Below are positions 20,262 through 33,010 of a stretch of 64,000 nt of DNA, in pieces. Numbering within the stretch: the stretch's first letter is position 1; every line of letters starts with the position of its first letter. The position numbers were made by a program, and so were the translations under genes. Source of the DNA: Tillandsia leiboldiana (taxonomy: Eukaryota > Streptophyta > Magnoliopsida > Poales > Bromeliaceae); NCBI GenBank assembly GCA_029204045.2, contig CM055065.1, forward strand, positions 9,995,024 through 10,059,023, given 5' to 3'. The notes below the pieces were generated by a model that made no database searches, had not been told where the DNA came from, and worked only from the letters and a program-made list of their open reading frames with translations.

Positions 20262-20741
20262 GGCCCCAACTTTTTCTTTAGAAAATTTCAGAGAAATTCA
20301 GGAAAATCCAGAAAAAGATTGTAAGCACAAATGTGTATCAACTTTAAACAAAAATCATCGTTTCATACAACAAGAATTAGATTATGCCAAATCTATCAAT
20401 AATATCCAAAAATGAAACGAAAATTTACAAAAATTAAATCCCTTAAAGTTGAACACCTTCAATCACATCTAACTTGATCTTATGAGTAATGCCTTTATCA
20501 AATCATCAATTCAGTAAAGAAAATGAAATACAAAGATCAATAGATGTTTGAAATCCCAAATATGGTAGATAATATTTCTAGACAATCTGTTGAAGAGAGT
20601 GGCTCTTTGAGCATCTTTCTTTAAAATCCCACCTTATACCAACCTTGAAATTTGACAGAGTCAAGTATTTCAATATGCATTTTACTTAATCAAAAATTTG
20701 AACAACCATGCTTGGTATACATGTGGTAGCTGCACACAATA

Positions 20742-20755
20742 CTCGGACGACCGAG
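20742..20755 (-). other. Conserved stem-loop (copia-2 copy)
   Basis: CTCGG-TCGT-CCGAG on the minus strand, between pol and the internal promoter; see 12243-12256. Confidence 0.65.
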
Positions 20756-21203
20756 GTGGTAGCTCTTTCCTCCATGTAGTGGTAGTTTTCACACTCCTCA
20801 TTGGGATGTAACTCTTTCCACATCTTTTGAGCATTTTACATTATCTTTGACTCCCCCTCAATTGGCTATCAATTATTTAAGATATAAAGTATTCAACCAA
20901 AAATTGATCTCGATTTCATACTCGACTAAACAGTCAAATAAGATAATGACTATACCAAGAGATCATAGAGAGAGAGAAATTGACTTTGATCACTTTAGAA
21001 GATGATTTAATTAACATAAATGATCATTGCAACAGTGAAATATTATGATGGCAAAAGCATAATAAATTTCTAAATGTGCGAAAAGATGCAATTAAAGTCA
21101 ATTATGATCTATGCTCAATTAATGTCCTATGTACAAACATAGATAAAGAACAAAACAAAAACAAATACAAAACCTATCCTAAGCAAAGATTTCAAAAAGG
21201 AGA

Positions 21204-23690
21204 TTATTTCAAGGAAAGCATCCCAATTGCTTTTCGTAAATGAATAAAACGTTTTGATCCAAAGGTTTTGTTAAAATGTCAGCTAATTGATCCTCAGTTG
21301 AAATATATGAAAGTTGAAGAGTATTTGATTCAACTAGCTCTCTAAGAAAATGATATCTAAGTTCAATATGTTTTGTTCTAGAGTGCAACACAGGGTTTTT
21401 AGAAATGTTAATTGCACTTGTGTTGTCACAAAGAATTGTTACCGAAGATGCTGAAATGCGGAAGTCACTCAATACGCTTTTCATCCAAATGAGTTGAGTT
21501 GAGCAACTTCCAGCTGAAATGTATTCCGCTTCGGCAGTCGAGAGTGCTATGCAATTCTGCTTTTTACTGTGCCATGCAACAAGGCAATGGCCTAGATAGA
21601 AGCATGCACCACTCGTGCTTTTCCGATCATCCACTGATCATGCCCAATCGGCATCTGAGTATCCAACAATATCCAAACTTGTTCCCATAGGATACCAAAT
21701 TCCGAAATTAATTGATCCTTTGATATGCCGGATGATCCGTTTCACCGCTTTCAGGTGAACCTCCTTTGGTGCTGATTGATATCTCGCGCAAATCCCAACA
21801 CTAAAGGATATATCCGGGCGACTAGCCGTGAGGTAAAGTAGACTTCCAATCATACTTCTATACAGTTTCTCGTCTACATTCTCACTATGTGATTCACTTC
21901 CAAGTCCCTTGTGGCTAGTTCCCATTGGAGTTGGAAAATCTTTACAATTTTCTAGATCAAACTTTTTGACCAACTCCAGTGCATACTTGGATTGACTCAA
22001 GTGAATACCTTCATCATTTTGTTTAATTTGCAATCCAAGAAAATAAGACAGTTCGCCCATCATGGACATCTCAAATTCGCTTTCCATGGTCTCCGCGAAT
22101 TTAGAAGCATCATTATCTTTTGTTGCACCAAATACAATGTCATCGACATAGATTTGTGCTACAATGAAATTATTTTGATAATGCTTCACAAAGAGAGTCC
22201 TGTCAGCTCCCCCTCGAGTATAGCCCTTCTCCAAAAGGTGCTTTGTTAACCTTTCGTACCATGCTCGCGGTGCTTGTTTCAGACCGTAAAGAGCCTTTTT
22301 CAAACGAAAAACATGGTTAGGTTGTTTATGATCTACAAAACCTTTCGGTTGAGCTACATAAACTTCCTCATTTAAAAACCCATTTAGAAATGCGCTCTTG
22401 ACGTCCATTTGAAATAATTTGATTTTAAAATGACAAGCAATAGCAAACAATATACGAATGGACTCGAGTCTAGCTACAGGGGCGAAAGTTTCGTCAAAGT
22501 CTATACCTTCTACTTGAGAGTAGCCTTGAGCAACTAGTCGTGCCTTGTTCCTGATGATAGTACCATCTTCATCTTTCTTGTTCTTGAAGATCCATTTGGT
22601 ACCTATCACATTATGTTGCTTTGGAGGCTTCGTTAATTCCCAGACTTTGTTTCGCTCAAATTGATGGAGCTCTTCCTGCATTGCTTTAATCCAGTAGTCA
22701 TCCTGAAGAGCTTCATCTATTGTCTTTGGTTCGATTAAAGATACGTAGCAAGCAAATCCGCAAACCAACTGCCTTCGAGTTCTAACTCCTTCTTGTGGAT
22801 CTCCAATGATGTTCGATTCCGGATGATCCTTGGAGATTCGTAGCGTTTGTTGAAACGGAGTACTCGGAGGTACACGAGATGATTCCTGCACATCAGATAA
22901 ACTAGAAGAACCATTAGATGCATCATTACTATTGGAAGTATTATTATGAGAAGATGCACTAGCAGGAGAATCATCATCTAGAGAGATATCGAGGGTAGAT
23001 TTTTCAGATTCAAAATGAGAAGCTTCATCTACTTTAACATTTAGAGATTCTATGATCGCCTTAGATTCAATGTTAAATACTCGATATGCTCTGCTATTCG
23101 TAGAATAACCCAAAAAGATCCCTTCATCACTTCGAGAGTCGAACTTCCAAGATTTTCACGGTCACGTAAGATGTAACATCGACTCCCGAAGATACGAAAG
23201 TACTTGATATCCGGTTTTCTACTAAACCACAGCTCATATGGTGTATTCAAGGTTCCTGGGCGCAAATACACTCTGTTAATGACATAGACAGCGGTGTTCA
23301 CAGCTTCAGCCCAAAAAAGTAGCGGTAATTTCCGGCTATGAAGCATCACACGCGCCATCTCTTGAACAACCCTGTTTTTGCGCTCAACAACACCATTCTG
23401 CTGAGGTGTATAGGGTGCCGAGAATTCATGCTTAATGCCATTTGAAGTACAAAAGTCAATGAATTTTGAATTTATGAATTCTCCACCCCTATCACTTCTA
23501 ACACGAATGATCTTTTCATTCTTTTCAATCATAATACGATGGCAAATCTCATGAAAAGAGTCAAACGTATCAGCTTTCTCTCTCAAAAATGCTACCCAAG
23601 AAAACCGAGAGAAATCATCAACCAATAAAAAGATGTACCATTTACCTCCCAAAGATGGTTGACGGGTCGGCCAAAAGAAAAAGAAGAAAA
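21204..23690 (-). pseudogene. pol: Copia-2 pol: partial integrase, reverse transcriptase, RNase H (broken)
   Basis: It begins inside integrase at PTRQPSLGGKWY; protease, the integrase zinc finger and the segment with the first catalytic Asp are missing. The second Asp (RSDRGGEF) and the Glu (NGVVERKNR) remain. The copia reverse transcriptase follows ([18 protein letters not shown]), then RNase H (SDADWA, STAEAEYIS, KHIELRYHFLREL). Breaks are a frameshift near 23115-23150, a TGA at 21638-21640 within RNase H, and a frameshift near 21230. The normal stop would be at 21204-21206. The missing front end is identical in copia-3 (35300), so the deletion is older than the two copies. Confidence 0.85.
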
Positions 23691-23734
23691 GAAAATAGTC
23701 TACACAAACTATACAAGATTTAATCGTAGAACGA

Positions 23735-25753
23735 TTAAGGACAAGGAGGGGTTTCACCTTTGCATACCCAAACCTTTTGAGTTTTGGAGTATGTTGGTAA
23801 AGGTTGAGAGATTCTCCTTGAAGACGACGTCTTGTATGATTGATCTTTTTCTTTTGTCATCGTCTTGTTTGAGGTGCTACCAATGTTCTTTCCTTTTGAA
23901 AAATCCTTCCTTGAATTCCGGGAAGTGAGCTTATTGGTAGCAATTGCAAGATGTGGTTGATTTGTTCTTTGAGCTCCAATCTCGCAATTTCTTTCGATGT
24001 GCCCTGCAAAATTACAACGAAAACATACCTTTGAGCTTGACGATTCCGAAGAGGATGAGGTAGGTTTGTTGTCGTTGTTTGTCTTGAATTCCGATGTCGG
24101 AGGAGGAGATACCGACTGAGGCACAAAGACTGTCCCACTCGAACTTGGACTGTTTCCAGTTTGAGTGTACCCGAGGCCGAACCGATTTGTTTGACCAAGA
24201 CCAAGGAGTTTATCCAACTTACTCCTTCCTAAAGAGAATTGCTGTAAGTCATCCTTGAGTTGGAGAATGGTCTCTGTCATTTCCCGTCTTTCCTGTCGGC
24301 CCTCGCCATAGAGCTTCAAGAAGTAGTTTGCTTTGTTCACCATATCTAGATAGTTCTTCTCGAGCTGCTCATTGGACTCTTGAAGGGAAACATTTGCTTT
24401 TATCAAACTATCCCTTTCCACTTCAAGATCGGTCGAGAGAGAAGTTACCCTTTTTACTTCTTCTTCGAGATCCTGCAATCTCCCTCTCAACCCCTTGTTT
24501 TGCTTAGCCGGTTTCTTTAAATCCTGTAAAGATTGTGATAGGCTAGAGCAAACTCTTCACCTTCCGAATCATCCGATTCATTGTCCATTGCATTCTTTTC
24601 AACAGTGGAGTTGGACAATGATTCAGACGTACTTGCCATAAAGCACATGAATGGTGAAGATGTGGACGCGTGGAATGCCGTGGAGCTCTTTTCTTCATCA
24701 CTTGAAGACGACTCATTTGACGTTGAGTTGTCATCCCAAGTGACGACTTGCATCGCCTTCTTCTTTGCCGGATACTTGTTAGGACACTCCGTTGCAATGT
24801 GGCCGTAGCCTCGACATTTGAAGCATTGCAGTTGTCCTTCTGAACTTTTCTTATCCTTTGAGAAGTTCTCCTGCTTTCTTGACTTGTGACTTGGAGTACC
24901 CTTGCCTTTGTTCCACTTTCTGAGGATGGAGATTTGCTTGAATTACCCCTTCGAAAGTTGCGGCGAAAATTCCTTGTCAAGAGAGCGAGCTGCTTCTCAA
25001 ATTCCTCCATAGAGAGGTTCTCGTCATCGTCCGAGGAGGATGTATCCGCGTCTTCTTCCTTAGTTGTTTTCAACGCATAACCTGAAGACTTAGAAGTGGA
25101 TGCTTTTCCAGAAGAATTGTTAGTATTAAAAGTCAGTTCATAAGTTTGTAATGAACCAACTAATTCTTCTACACGTATTTCGTCCGGGTGTTTAATAGTT
25201 TCAATGGCAGTAACCTTTGGGCGAAATCGTTCAGGAAGAGTTCTTAAGATTTTTCTTACAATCTTAAATTCTGGAATCTTCTCTCCCAGATTAGCACATG
25301 AGTTTACGATGTCTTGCAATCGTGTATAGTAGTCCGTGAAAGATTCATTTTCTGCCATTAAGATAGAGTCAAACTTGCTCGTAAGCATTTGCAGTTTCTG
25401 AATCTTCACGAGGTTAGTTCCCTCATGTGTAACCTGAAGAACATCCCAGATTTCTTTCGCAGTCTCACATGCCGAGACGCGAGAGAATTCAGTTTGAGAT
25501 AAGGCATTAAAAATAGCATTAATTCCCTTGCCATTGTAAGAAGATAACTCAAACTCTTCCTTGGTCCATTTCGACCTAGGTTTTAAGGTGTGAACATCAG
25601 AGATAAGTTCAGTTGGATTAGTCCATCCTGATTCAATTGAATGCCACACCCTTTCGTCGATGGAAGATAAAAAGGCTTTCATCCGTACTTTCCAGTACGC
25701 ATAATTGTTCCATCAAAGAAAGGGGGTCGATTGATGTTTCCACCTTCAACCAT
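23735..25753 (-). pseudogene. gag: Copia-2 gag (frameshifted)
   Basis: The probable start ATG is at 25753. It is homologous to the copia-1 gag throughout: N-terminal domain (YNGKGINAIF, LRTLPERFR), first zinc knuckle coded near 24780-24830, Ser/Asp-rich linker, coiled coil, and a second knuckle (CFRCNFAGHIERNC). It ends KTQKVWVCKGETPPCP. One-base frameshifts are visible near 25713, 24930 and 24530. Such scattered single-base gaps could be genuine decay or consensus errors. Confidence 0.8.
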
Positions 25754-25772
25754 TGTTCACAACCCTATTCCC

Positions 25773-25784
25773 GCTCTGATACCA
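25773..25784 (-). other. Primer binding site of copia-2
   Basis: TGGTATCAGAGC on the minus strand, two bases inside the 5' LTR. Confidence 0.9.
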
Positions 25785-25786
25785 CT

Positions 25787-26609
25787 TGTTGGGTCGTATA
25801 TAATACGGATCTAAATAGGGGAAGAACACCTAGAGGGGGGTGAATAGGTGTAAACGGATAAACACTCCAAAAATCGTTGCGATAAAACCCAATGCGGAAA
25901 ATAAAATAACACGCAAGATTTTTACGTGGAAAACTCCATCACCGGAGTAAAAAACCACGGGACCGATAACACGGCAGAAATCCACTAGAATTAAAACACG
26001 TACAAGGTGATTTACCGTACACACTTACGACTCAACCTTTTCCATACGCTCCTAGAGGATCTTCTCCGCTCGCTCCAGACGCTTCTCGAATCCACGATCT
26101 GCGCCCAACGCCGAATCCACGGCGTCCAACGTCGAATCCACGACGTCCGACCGAATCCACGGTCTTCACCCAATAGCACCCTTCGAATCCACGAACGTGC
26201 CTCGCTCCGAATCCACGAGAGCGATTGAACCTTGAATCCACAAGGACACGCGAATCCACGCGCCGATTTTTGGGTAAATCGTTGTTTTTGGGTGGTGATG
26301 ATCCGCCGAATACTTAGATCAAAGATAGATCGGAAATACCATCTAAGTATTCATTAGTTTGATTCAACTCAAGATGTGAGTATGAAAACCTAGAATCAAA
26401 CTAATCAATATAGATGAAGAAACATAGAGTATTCTCTAATGATTTCCTTTCTTCTCTATATGTGGATCTATAGCCGTATAAGATGATATATGAAAATGAC
26501 GGCTATGTGGATTGACCCTAGAAAAGGAGTCATAGGGTGTATTTATAGGTTAGAAACCCTAGGAAGGAGATAAGAATCAAAAACCTGCCATTTCTGGATA
26601 TTTACGGGA
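25787..26609 (-). repeat. Copia-2 5' LTR, truncated by the gap
   Basis: Matches 16105-16926 and stops at the Ns just before the palindrome array would begin. It holds a second copy of the hairpin array (about 26082-26262). Confidence 0.9.
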
Positions 26610-26709
26610 NNNNNNNNNNNNNNNNNNNNNNNNNNNNNNNNNNNNNNNNNNNNNNNNNNNNNNNNNNNNNNNNNNNNNNNNNNNNNNNNNNNNNNNNNNN
26701 NNNNNNNNN
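26610..26709. other. Assembly gap (100 N)
   Basis: Exactly 100 unknown bases, the conventional size for a gap of unknown length. It separates the copia-2 5' LTR from the middle of the gypsy-A 5' LTR; about 2.0 kb of that LTR alone is missing here. Confidence 0.95.
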
Positions 26710-28446
26710 CATGTGGATTGGAATGTTTATTTTGGAATATATGATGACCCTGTTAGTGGTTGGTGCTATTGAGGATTTTATGACATGCATAGGTGGATAG
26801 TGATGCTTTATTAGGATATGGATCATAGACATGTGTGTTGGATAATGTTTTAGCATGATGGTTATATCTATCGGATCTATTAATTGTTACACATGTGGAA
26901 CCACTATGGTCGCCTTTTCTTTATTTCCTTGAGAACACTTGCATGCTTGTTTGGACATCTAGGTAGGCCATCTTTATCGCTACACTTTCATGCTGGAACT
27001 TGACTTAGAGAAACCTTGTTTGCTTCTTTCTCTTTTCGTAGTCAGGTGGGTTTGCTCGGTTTGAGCAGGGGTTGGGATAGTGTAGCCGGGGGCCTGGATT
27101 ATGGATCATGGGTTTGGGCGGCGACCGCGGATATGGGCGGTTGAAGGATGTCGGTTATAGGACATCGAGTGATAGGGCCTGATTATGAATTTTGGGTTTT
27201 GGCGGCGACGCGGATATTGGGCGGTTGACCGGATGTCGGTTATAGGACATCGGTGATCAGGCATGATTATGACTAGAGGGTTTTGTGGCTACCGCGGATA
27301 GTAGGCGGTTGACCAGATGTCGGATGTGGGACATGATTGTGATTGTGGGTTTTTACGGCGACGCGGATATTGGGCGGTTGACCGGAGGTCGGTGTTAGAC
27401 CTGGTCGTGGATTGTGGGTATTGCGGCAATCGCGGATATTGGGCGATTGACCGGATGGTTACTCTTGCATCTGATTGGGGAATCAGTTTCTTTTAGTGGA
27501 GGGTGTGTTCCACTGGGGGCTTTATAGTTGTGATCCAATCCTGCTTTTATCACCGGCGCGGTTATTGCCCGGTGAGGCTTTTATTACCCCGGGCGGTTAT
27601 TGGTTATTGCCGGGTGGTGCTTTACTCGTGGGGTAGCTCCCCTCGAGATCCCCTTCGGAGGCCGGGGCTGGACGGTATGGACAGGTTTGCTATCACATCG
27701 GCGCGGCTTATTTGCCCGATGATGAGGGCGGCAGCAGGAATTTTGCTATCACATCGGCGCGGCTTTTTGCCCGATGATGAGGGCGGTACAGATTGGGTTT
27801 ATCTGGGACGGTTGGTTATTGTGGCATACGGTTATTCCAGTCTAGGACTGTATTTTAGAGGCATAGTAGTGGTAGATTTCCCTTTTGCAGCGGTTTCATT
27901 TCTTACCACTCTTCTTTCCTTTTTGCCTCTGGTAGGCCTAGTGGGTGTGTCAGAGTTTGAGGTTTTACCCACTAGGGGAGGCTACTGGTTTACTAGTAGT
28001 TCTCACCCCCATTCTTCTTTCCTCTTTTTCTTCTACCTGTTTTGCAGTGACTTCTGCGGGTGCTGCTGGCTTTCAGCGGCGGGTCGAGGAGAGGAGGACG
28101 GCTGAGTAGATAGATCTCGAGGCAGGATGAGCGTGTTAGCTGGACTGTTGGTGTACCCAGGTTTCCTCAGACGGTTGTACTTTTACATTTGGGACTGGCT
28201 TTTGCCAGCAGGTTGTATTATTTTGGTGAGCTGGGAGAGACAGATGTATCATTATACAGATGTATTGTATTTTATTTCCAGCTTCAGTCTGAGATGTATT
28301 AGTTTTAGTTCAGCTCTGTTTTCTTTGCTCTTTTATTGTTATTCTTATATCTGAGCAGGTTTGGCGCTTCGTGTACACGGGAAATACCGTGTGCACGGCG
28401 GATCTGTAGACGGGCCCGGGTTCTGGTTTACACCCGGGGCGTGACA
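26710..28446 (+). repeat. Gypsy-A 5' LTR, 3' part only
   Basis: Corresponds to 32244-34001 and ends GGGGCGTGACA. It differs from the 3' LTR mainly by one-base gaps. Confidence 0.9.
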
Positions 28447-28453
28447 GATTAGG

Positions 28454-28465
28454 TGGTATCAGAGC
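28454..28465 (+). other. Primer binding site of gypsy-A
   Basis: TGGTATCAGAGC lies seven bases after the LTR end, a usual spacing for plant gypsy elements primed by initiator tRNA-Met. Confidence 0.85.
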
Positions 28466-28880
28466 TTAGGGATAGGTCATTTGGGACTTAGGAAACCCTA
28501 GGCTTTTCGGCGGACCCTAGGATGTTAGTGCGTGAGAGACGCGACACTTGCGAAAGTCGGTGATTTATTTGTTTGACTCTTCATGTGAGTGAAGAGGGAT
28601 CGACATATCCTATTTTTGTGGGACAGTTATGTTGGCTGCAGACAACATAAAGTTACAAAAATAGAGGGATGTCTTTGACTTTCGCTAGATTGGGTCGAGT
28701 GTTTGGGGTGTGCTGATTTGCGGTTTTGTCGTGGTGAGCGGTGTCTCCCCGACGTTGGGCCCTGACCCGGGTGCACCTTGGTGCGGCAGTTGGGTCAGAG
28801 CTGGTTGTTTCGGGCCGGATACCCAGATTGGAGTCTGAGAGCTCCGGACCCGAAGGGTAGGTGTGTTGGAGGCAGATCAG

Positions 28881-29045
28881 CAGCGCAGTGGCACAGTTGT
28901 CGGAGTGGTGACACAGTTGTCGGATCAGCGCAGAGTGGCACAGTTGTCGGAGTGGTGAACAGTTGTCGGATCAGCGCAGTGGCACAGTTGTCGGAGTGGT
29001 GACACAGTTGTCGGATCAGCGCAGTGGCACAGTTGTCAGAGTATC
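28881..29045 (+). repeat. CACAGTTGTCGG tandem array
   Basis: CACAGTTGTCGG or a close variant occurs seven times, alternating with linkers AGTGGTGA and ATCAGCGCAGTGG to give units of about 45 bp. Confidence 0.8.
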
Positions 29046-31198
29046 GAGTAGCCCCCTCCGTGCCGACGTTTAGTATTGGGGCACCGAGGTAGGGTGGGTT
29101 GCAGTTTTGACGGGTAAGCTGTGGGATTGCTTTGATCAAGCGAGCCAGTTTTGGCGGATGAGTCATTCCGATTGTGGGATGAGTATGGAGCCCTTGGAGG
29201 CAGGGTCTTGTTCGGTGGGGGATAGAGAGTACTTGAAGGTCTTTATGGCAAGAGTTAACGCAGTTGCTGAACTGCACGCTCCATGTATAGAGGGACGGGG
29301 CGCATAGGATATGAGTGTCTGAGAGTGGATTGCGCCAGGATACCTTGTAACTTATTGGGTCCCTCCAGTACGGATTTAGGACGCCTCATTGGAGTAGGCG
29401 CCGGGTGTGGAGCGTGGTATTGTGGTTCCTTTGGATTGGGATCTACCGCCTGAGGCGAGTTCTGATTGAGGCGCTTGGCGCCGGGTGATGGAGGACAGAT
29501 CAGTCGGTGGAGGCATTCCGATTTCTTTTTCCAGGATAGTGGATTTCTGAGACAGTCGGAGCACATATGTTACAGCGGTCGGTGTGGTGGTACTTGTTGG
29601 GCTGGCGGGTTCAGTTTTCTTTCGCGGCGGTTGATTATGCCGCGAGGACAGTTTTCTTGGGGAGCCAGGCCCGGAGGTGTTGGTGTACTTGGGTTGCTTG
29701 AGGTTATCTTCGCCTCTATAGTTTTGACTTCGGGAGCGAGGCGGATGTTTCGCTGTGGATGAGTAGACTTTTGGCTGGGTGTTGATGCCGGAGTCGGGGG
29801 AATTGCTTCTACATCCCGACGGTTTAGAGATTTGAGAGCAGAGTCTACGTGATCAGTGGGGGACTTATATTGGATACCTTGGGAGTACAGAGGTATTGGG
29901 ATCGAGCATTTGTGCGATGGACTTTGGTTGGATTATCTGAGACCCGGGAGGAGCAGATGCCTGTACCGATGCAGGCTACTTGGTAGCTCGAGCGGTTAGC
30001 CCAGCTGTACTTGGATGAGGTGGTGCGGTTTTGGAATGCCCGCCTCTATTTGTTCTAGTTAGAGACCCGAGGGTTGTATCGCGTCTCTGGAGGAGGTATT
30101 AGACAGCTTTGGGAGCTTGAGTGGTGGATGATTGGATATTTACCTCCTCGATTTGGTTGAGGTTTCGGGTTGAGGATTGATTTTAGTTTCGAGGACGAAA
30201 CTTTCTTTTAGTGGGGGAGGATGTGATGACCTGGATCTCTGCAGAGCTGTGGTAGAGTCATTGGTGACATCTGGGAGCCTGTTTGTGTGTCGGGGGTGTT
30301 TGTGCACCAATTGGACACAAGTGGCGGACTTCGGGCTTAATGGATCACGTGGGTGATCAATGGACTCCGTCGGATCGTTAGAAGTGGTTCGCGCGAAGCG
30401 GATATTAAAAATGGACTCAGCGCGAAGTTTGGACCAAGGATTACCTTTCCGGATGCCTTCGGCAAATTTTGGGGTTGGAATTTGGCAAAATGGACGTCAA
30501 ATTCGGATTCAGCGCGCGGAAAACGGTCAAAACGGACTACCCACTTGTTATTTTTGAGCTTCGGGTACTGTTCATGCCGGAACAGTGTTCCCGGCGGCGG
30601 CGGCAGCGGCGGAGCCGCCGCAGGCAGCGCGGCGGACGGAGGCGCGGGCCGCCGGTCCACGCGGCAGGCGTGCACCGGGGGCGGGACGCGTGGCGGCTCG
30701 GGAGTGGGCCGGTCCGCGGGGCGGGGGTCTACGGAGAGTGCGGGGCCTCACGGTGGACCGGGGGGTGGACACGTGGCATTACTGGATTGGTCGTGCAGTG
30801 GACTTGGTCTACGGAGCAGGCGGCGTGGTGCATGGACAGGCGGGACACGTGGCGTCTTCTGGTTGGTGGGCTCATGGAGTCTGGGTCCACGGAGCTGAAC
30901 CGGGGTGCCTCGGGATTCGCGCCTGGCAGGGGGCGCAGGCGGCGGGCGCAGGCGGGCACGTGGGCGCGGCAGGCGGGTGTTGACTGGGTCGCCGCCACGT
31001 GTCGCCGCGGCATTGGCCCACGCGGTCGCGCGGTGGGCGGCCAGCGTGGCTGTGCGCTGTGCGGGGGGCGACGTGGAGGCCTGGGAGACTTCCGGGCGCG
31101 CACAGTGTTTGGGCCGGGCCCAACACTGTAGCCACCCGAAAGTTGGAGCGCCCGGAAATGGGGACTTAATGGGTATTTTCAGATTGTTTTCTTCCAGC

Positions 31199-31205
31199 TA
31201 TAAAA
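31199..31205 (+). promoter_or_regulatory. TATA box of the gypsy-A LTR
   Basis: TATAAAA lies just downstream of the G-box-rich GC block, as in the other gypsy LTRs here. Confidence 0.65.
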
Positions 31206-32654
31206 GGCCGAGTTCTTTTGCAGGAAGCTTCTTCTCCGCGCGGATTTTCACTGTGCAACCCTTCACAAGAAATACTCCTCTCCCCTGTGGCGATTCCATC
31301 TGCAGATTCTAGGATTTTTCGGCGGCACGCATCCGAGGTGCATTTTTTACGGCGCGGCGCTGACGCTCGTTCGTTTTGTGTTCTTCTTCGTCGCATCTTC
31401 GGTGCGAGGACTCCCCCGGCTTACCCCGAGCACCTTTTTCTGTGATTCTTGCGCCGTTGGCTTCCGACAGGTAGGGCTACGTTTCCCATGTTTACTGGTT
31501 TTTCCCATTCCGAGCTTTTCATTGGGTTTTTGGATCATCTTGTGACCTCATTTTCTGGGGCGGAGTTTTGGGACAGCGGTTGCAGTGTTTTGGTGATATC
31601 TTCGCGCACAGGCATCGGATTGGGGCGATTCAAGAGGCGATTTGCATCTACACATCACGAGGAATATCCCCAAATTTTCTCGGAATTTTCTGAATATTTT
31701 TCGGAGGTGAGAAATATCTGTGAACAGTAGTTATTGCTACAGTTTTTGAGAGTAGTTTAATCTGGGGTGGTTCCCTTGTCGGAATTGTTTCTCAGTGTAG
31801 GAAGCTCGGATTTGAGCGTGCAGGTAGTCGTTTCGACGGGTTCGTCGCGAGGATCGTGACGGTATTTTTCTTGGAATTTTCGGGCACTTCTCGCAGGTAA
31901 AAACAGGGCATCTTTGGGACTGAATTCTGGACAGCTTGTTTGCGGATACTTGTGTGCTTATTTGTGTGTATGTCTTGGGGTAATTTTGTACAGCGATCGC
32001 GGCGGCTTATCGGTTTGGGCGAGAGCACTTCTTGGACTTGGATTTAGCGATCGAGGTGGGTGGTTGTTGCTTACCTCTATTTTGACATGCTCACTAGGAA
32101 TATTAGAGTGATCTCTCTTTTTGGACATGCATGCTTAAGGGATATAAATTGTGAGCTTTTCCTATGGAAATTACTATTGTGGATATTGATAGTGGTGGGA
32201 CTTATACATGTTTGTATGGATGGAATGTTAGCGGTTAACCTTGCATGTGGATTGGAATGTTTATTTTGGAATATATGATGACCCTGTTAGTGGTTGGTGC
32301 TATTGAGGATTTTTATGACATGCATAGGTGGATAGTGATGCTTTATTATGGAATATGGATCATAGACATGTGTGGTTGGATAATGTTTTAGCATGATGGT
32401 TATATCTATGCGGCTCTATTAATTGTTACACATGTGGAACCACTATTGGTCGCCTTTTCTTTATTTCCTTGAGAACACTTGCATGCTTGTTTGGACATCT
32501 AGGTAGGCCATCTTTTATCGCTACACTTTCATGCTGGAACTTGACTTAGGAGAAACCTTGTTTGCTTCTTTCTCCTTTTCGTTAGTCAGGTGGGTTTGCT
32601 CGGGTTTGAGCAGGGGTTTGGGATAGTGTAGCCGGGGCCTGGATTATGGATCAT

Positions 32655-33010
32655 GGGTTTTGGCGGCGACCGCGGATATTGGGCGGTTGACCGGATGTCG
32701 GTTATAGGACATCGGTGATAGGGCATGATTATGAATTTTGGGTTTTGGCGGCGACCGGCGGATATTGGGCGGTTGACGCGGATGTCGGTTATAGGACATC
32801 GGTGATCATGCATGATTATGACTAGAGGGTTTTGTGGCTACCGCGGATAGTAGGCGGTTGACCAGATGTCGGATGTGGGACATGATTGTGGATTGTGGGT
32901 TTTTACGGCGACCGCGGATATTGGGCGGTTGACCGGAGGTCGGTTGTTAGACCTGGTCGTGGATTGTGGGTATTGCGGCAATCGCGGATATTGGGCGATT
33001 GAACCGGGAT
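32655..33010 (+). repeat. Tandem array in the gypsy-A LTR (five units of 70-86 bp)
   Basis: Each unit has CGCGGATATTGGGCGGTTGA or a variant, a GATGTCGG/GAGGTCGG block and a GATTATGA/GATTGTGG linker. Cores start near 32671, 32757, 32841, 32911 and 32983. The same array is at about 27115-27455 in the 5' LTR. Confidence 0.8.

Larger units (their letters stand above)
16105..26609 (-). mobile_element. Copia-2: Sirevirus-type element with accessory gene, antisense
   Basis: In element order (right to left): partial 5' LTR (25787-26609, cut by the gap), primer site (25773-25784), gag, pol lacking protease and early integrase, a conserved non-coding block, an internal promoter, the accessory gene (18213-19568), polypurine tracts and the 3' LTR (16105-17381). 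The LTRs differ by roughly 1% over the shared 0.8 kb. Gag and pol carry several one-base frameshifts and one stop, while the accessory gene is open. It is inserted in LTR C; the right target duplication is hidden. Confidence 0.9.
28447..30221 (+). other. Gypsy-A internal region, no recognisable coding
   Basis: I could find no zinc knuckle, protease, reverse transcriptase, integrase or chromodomain motif on the sense strand. A tandem array occupies 28881-29045. The 3' end keeps the GGACGAAACTT and GTGGGGGAGGA tract typical of chromovirus elements. Confidence 0.6.

Noticed and set aside
26602..26856. Frame running through the N gap
   Set aside because: It is an artefact of translating unknown bases and has no biological support.
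27503..28105. 200-residue frame in the gypsy-A LTR (also 32866-33408)
   Set aside because: The equivalent frames in the two LTR copies are broken differently by single-base gaps, and no domain is recognisable.
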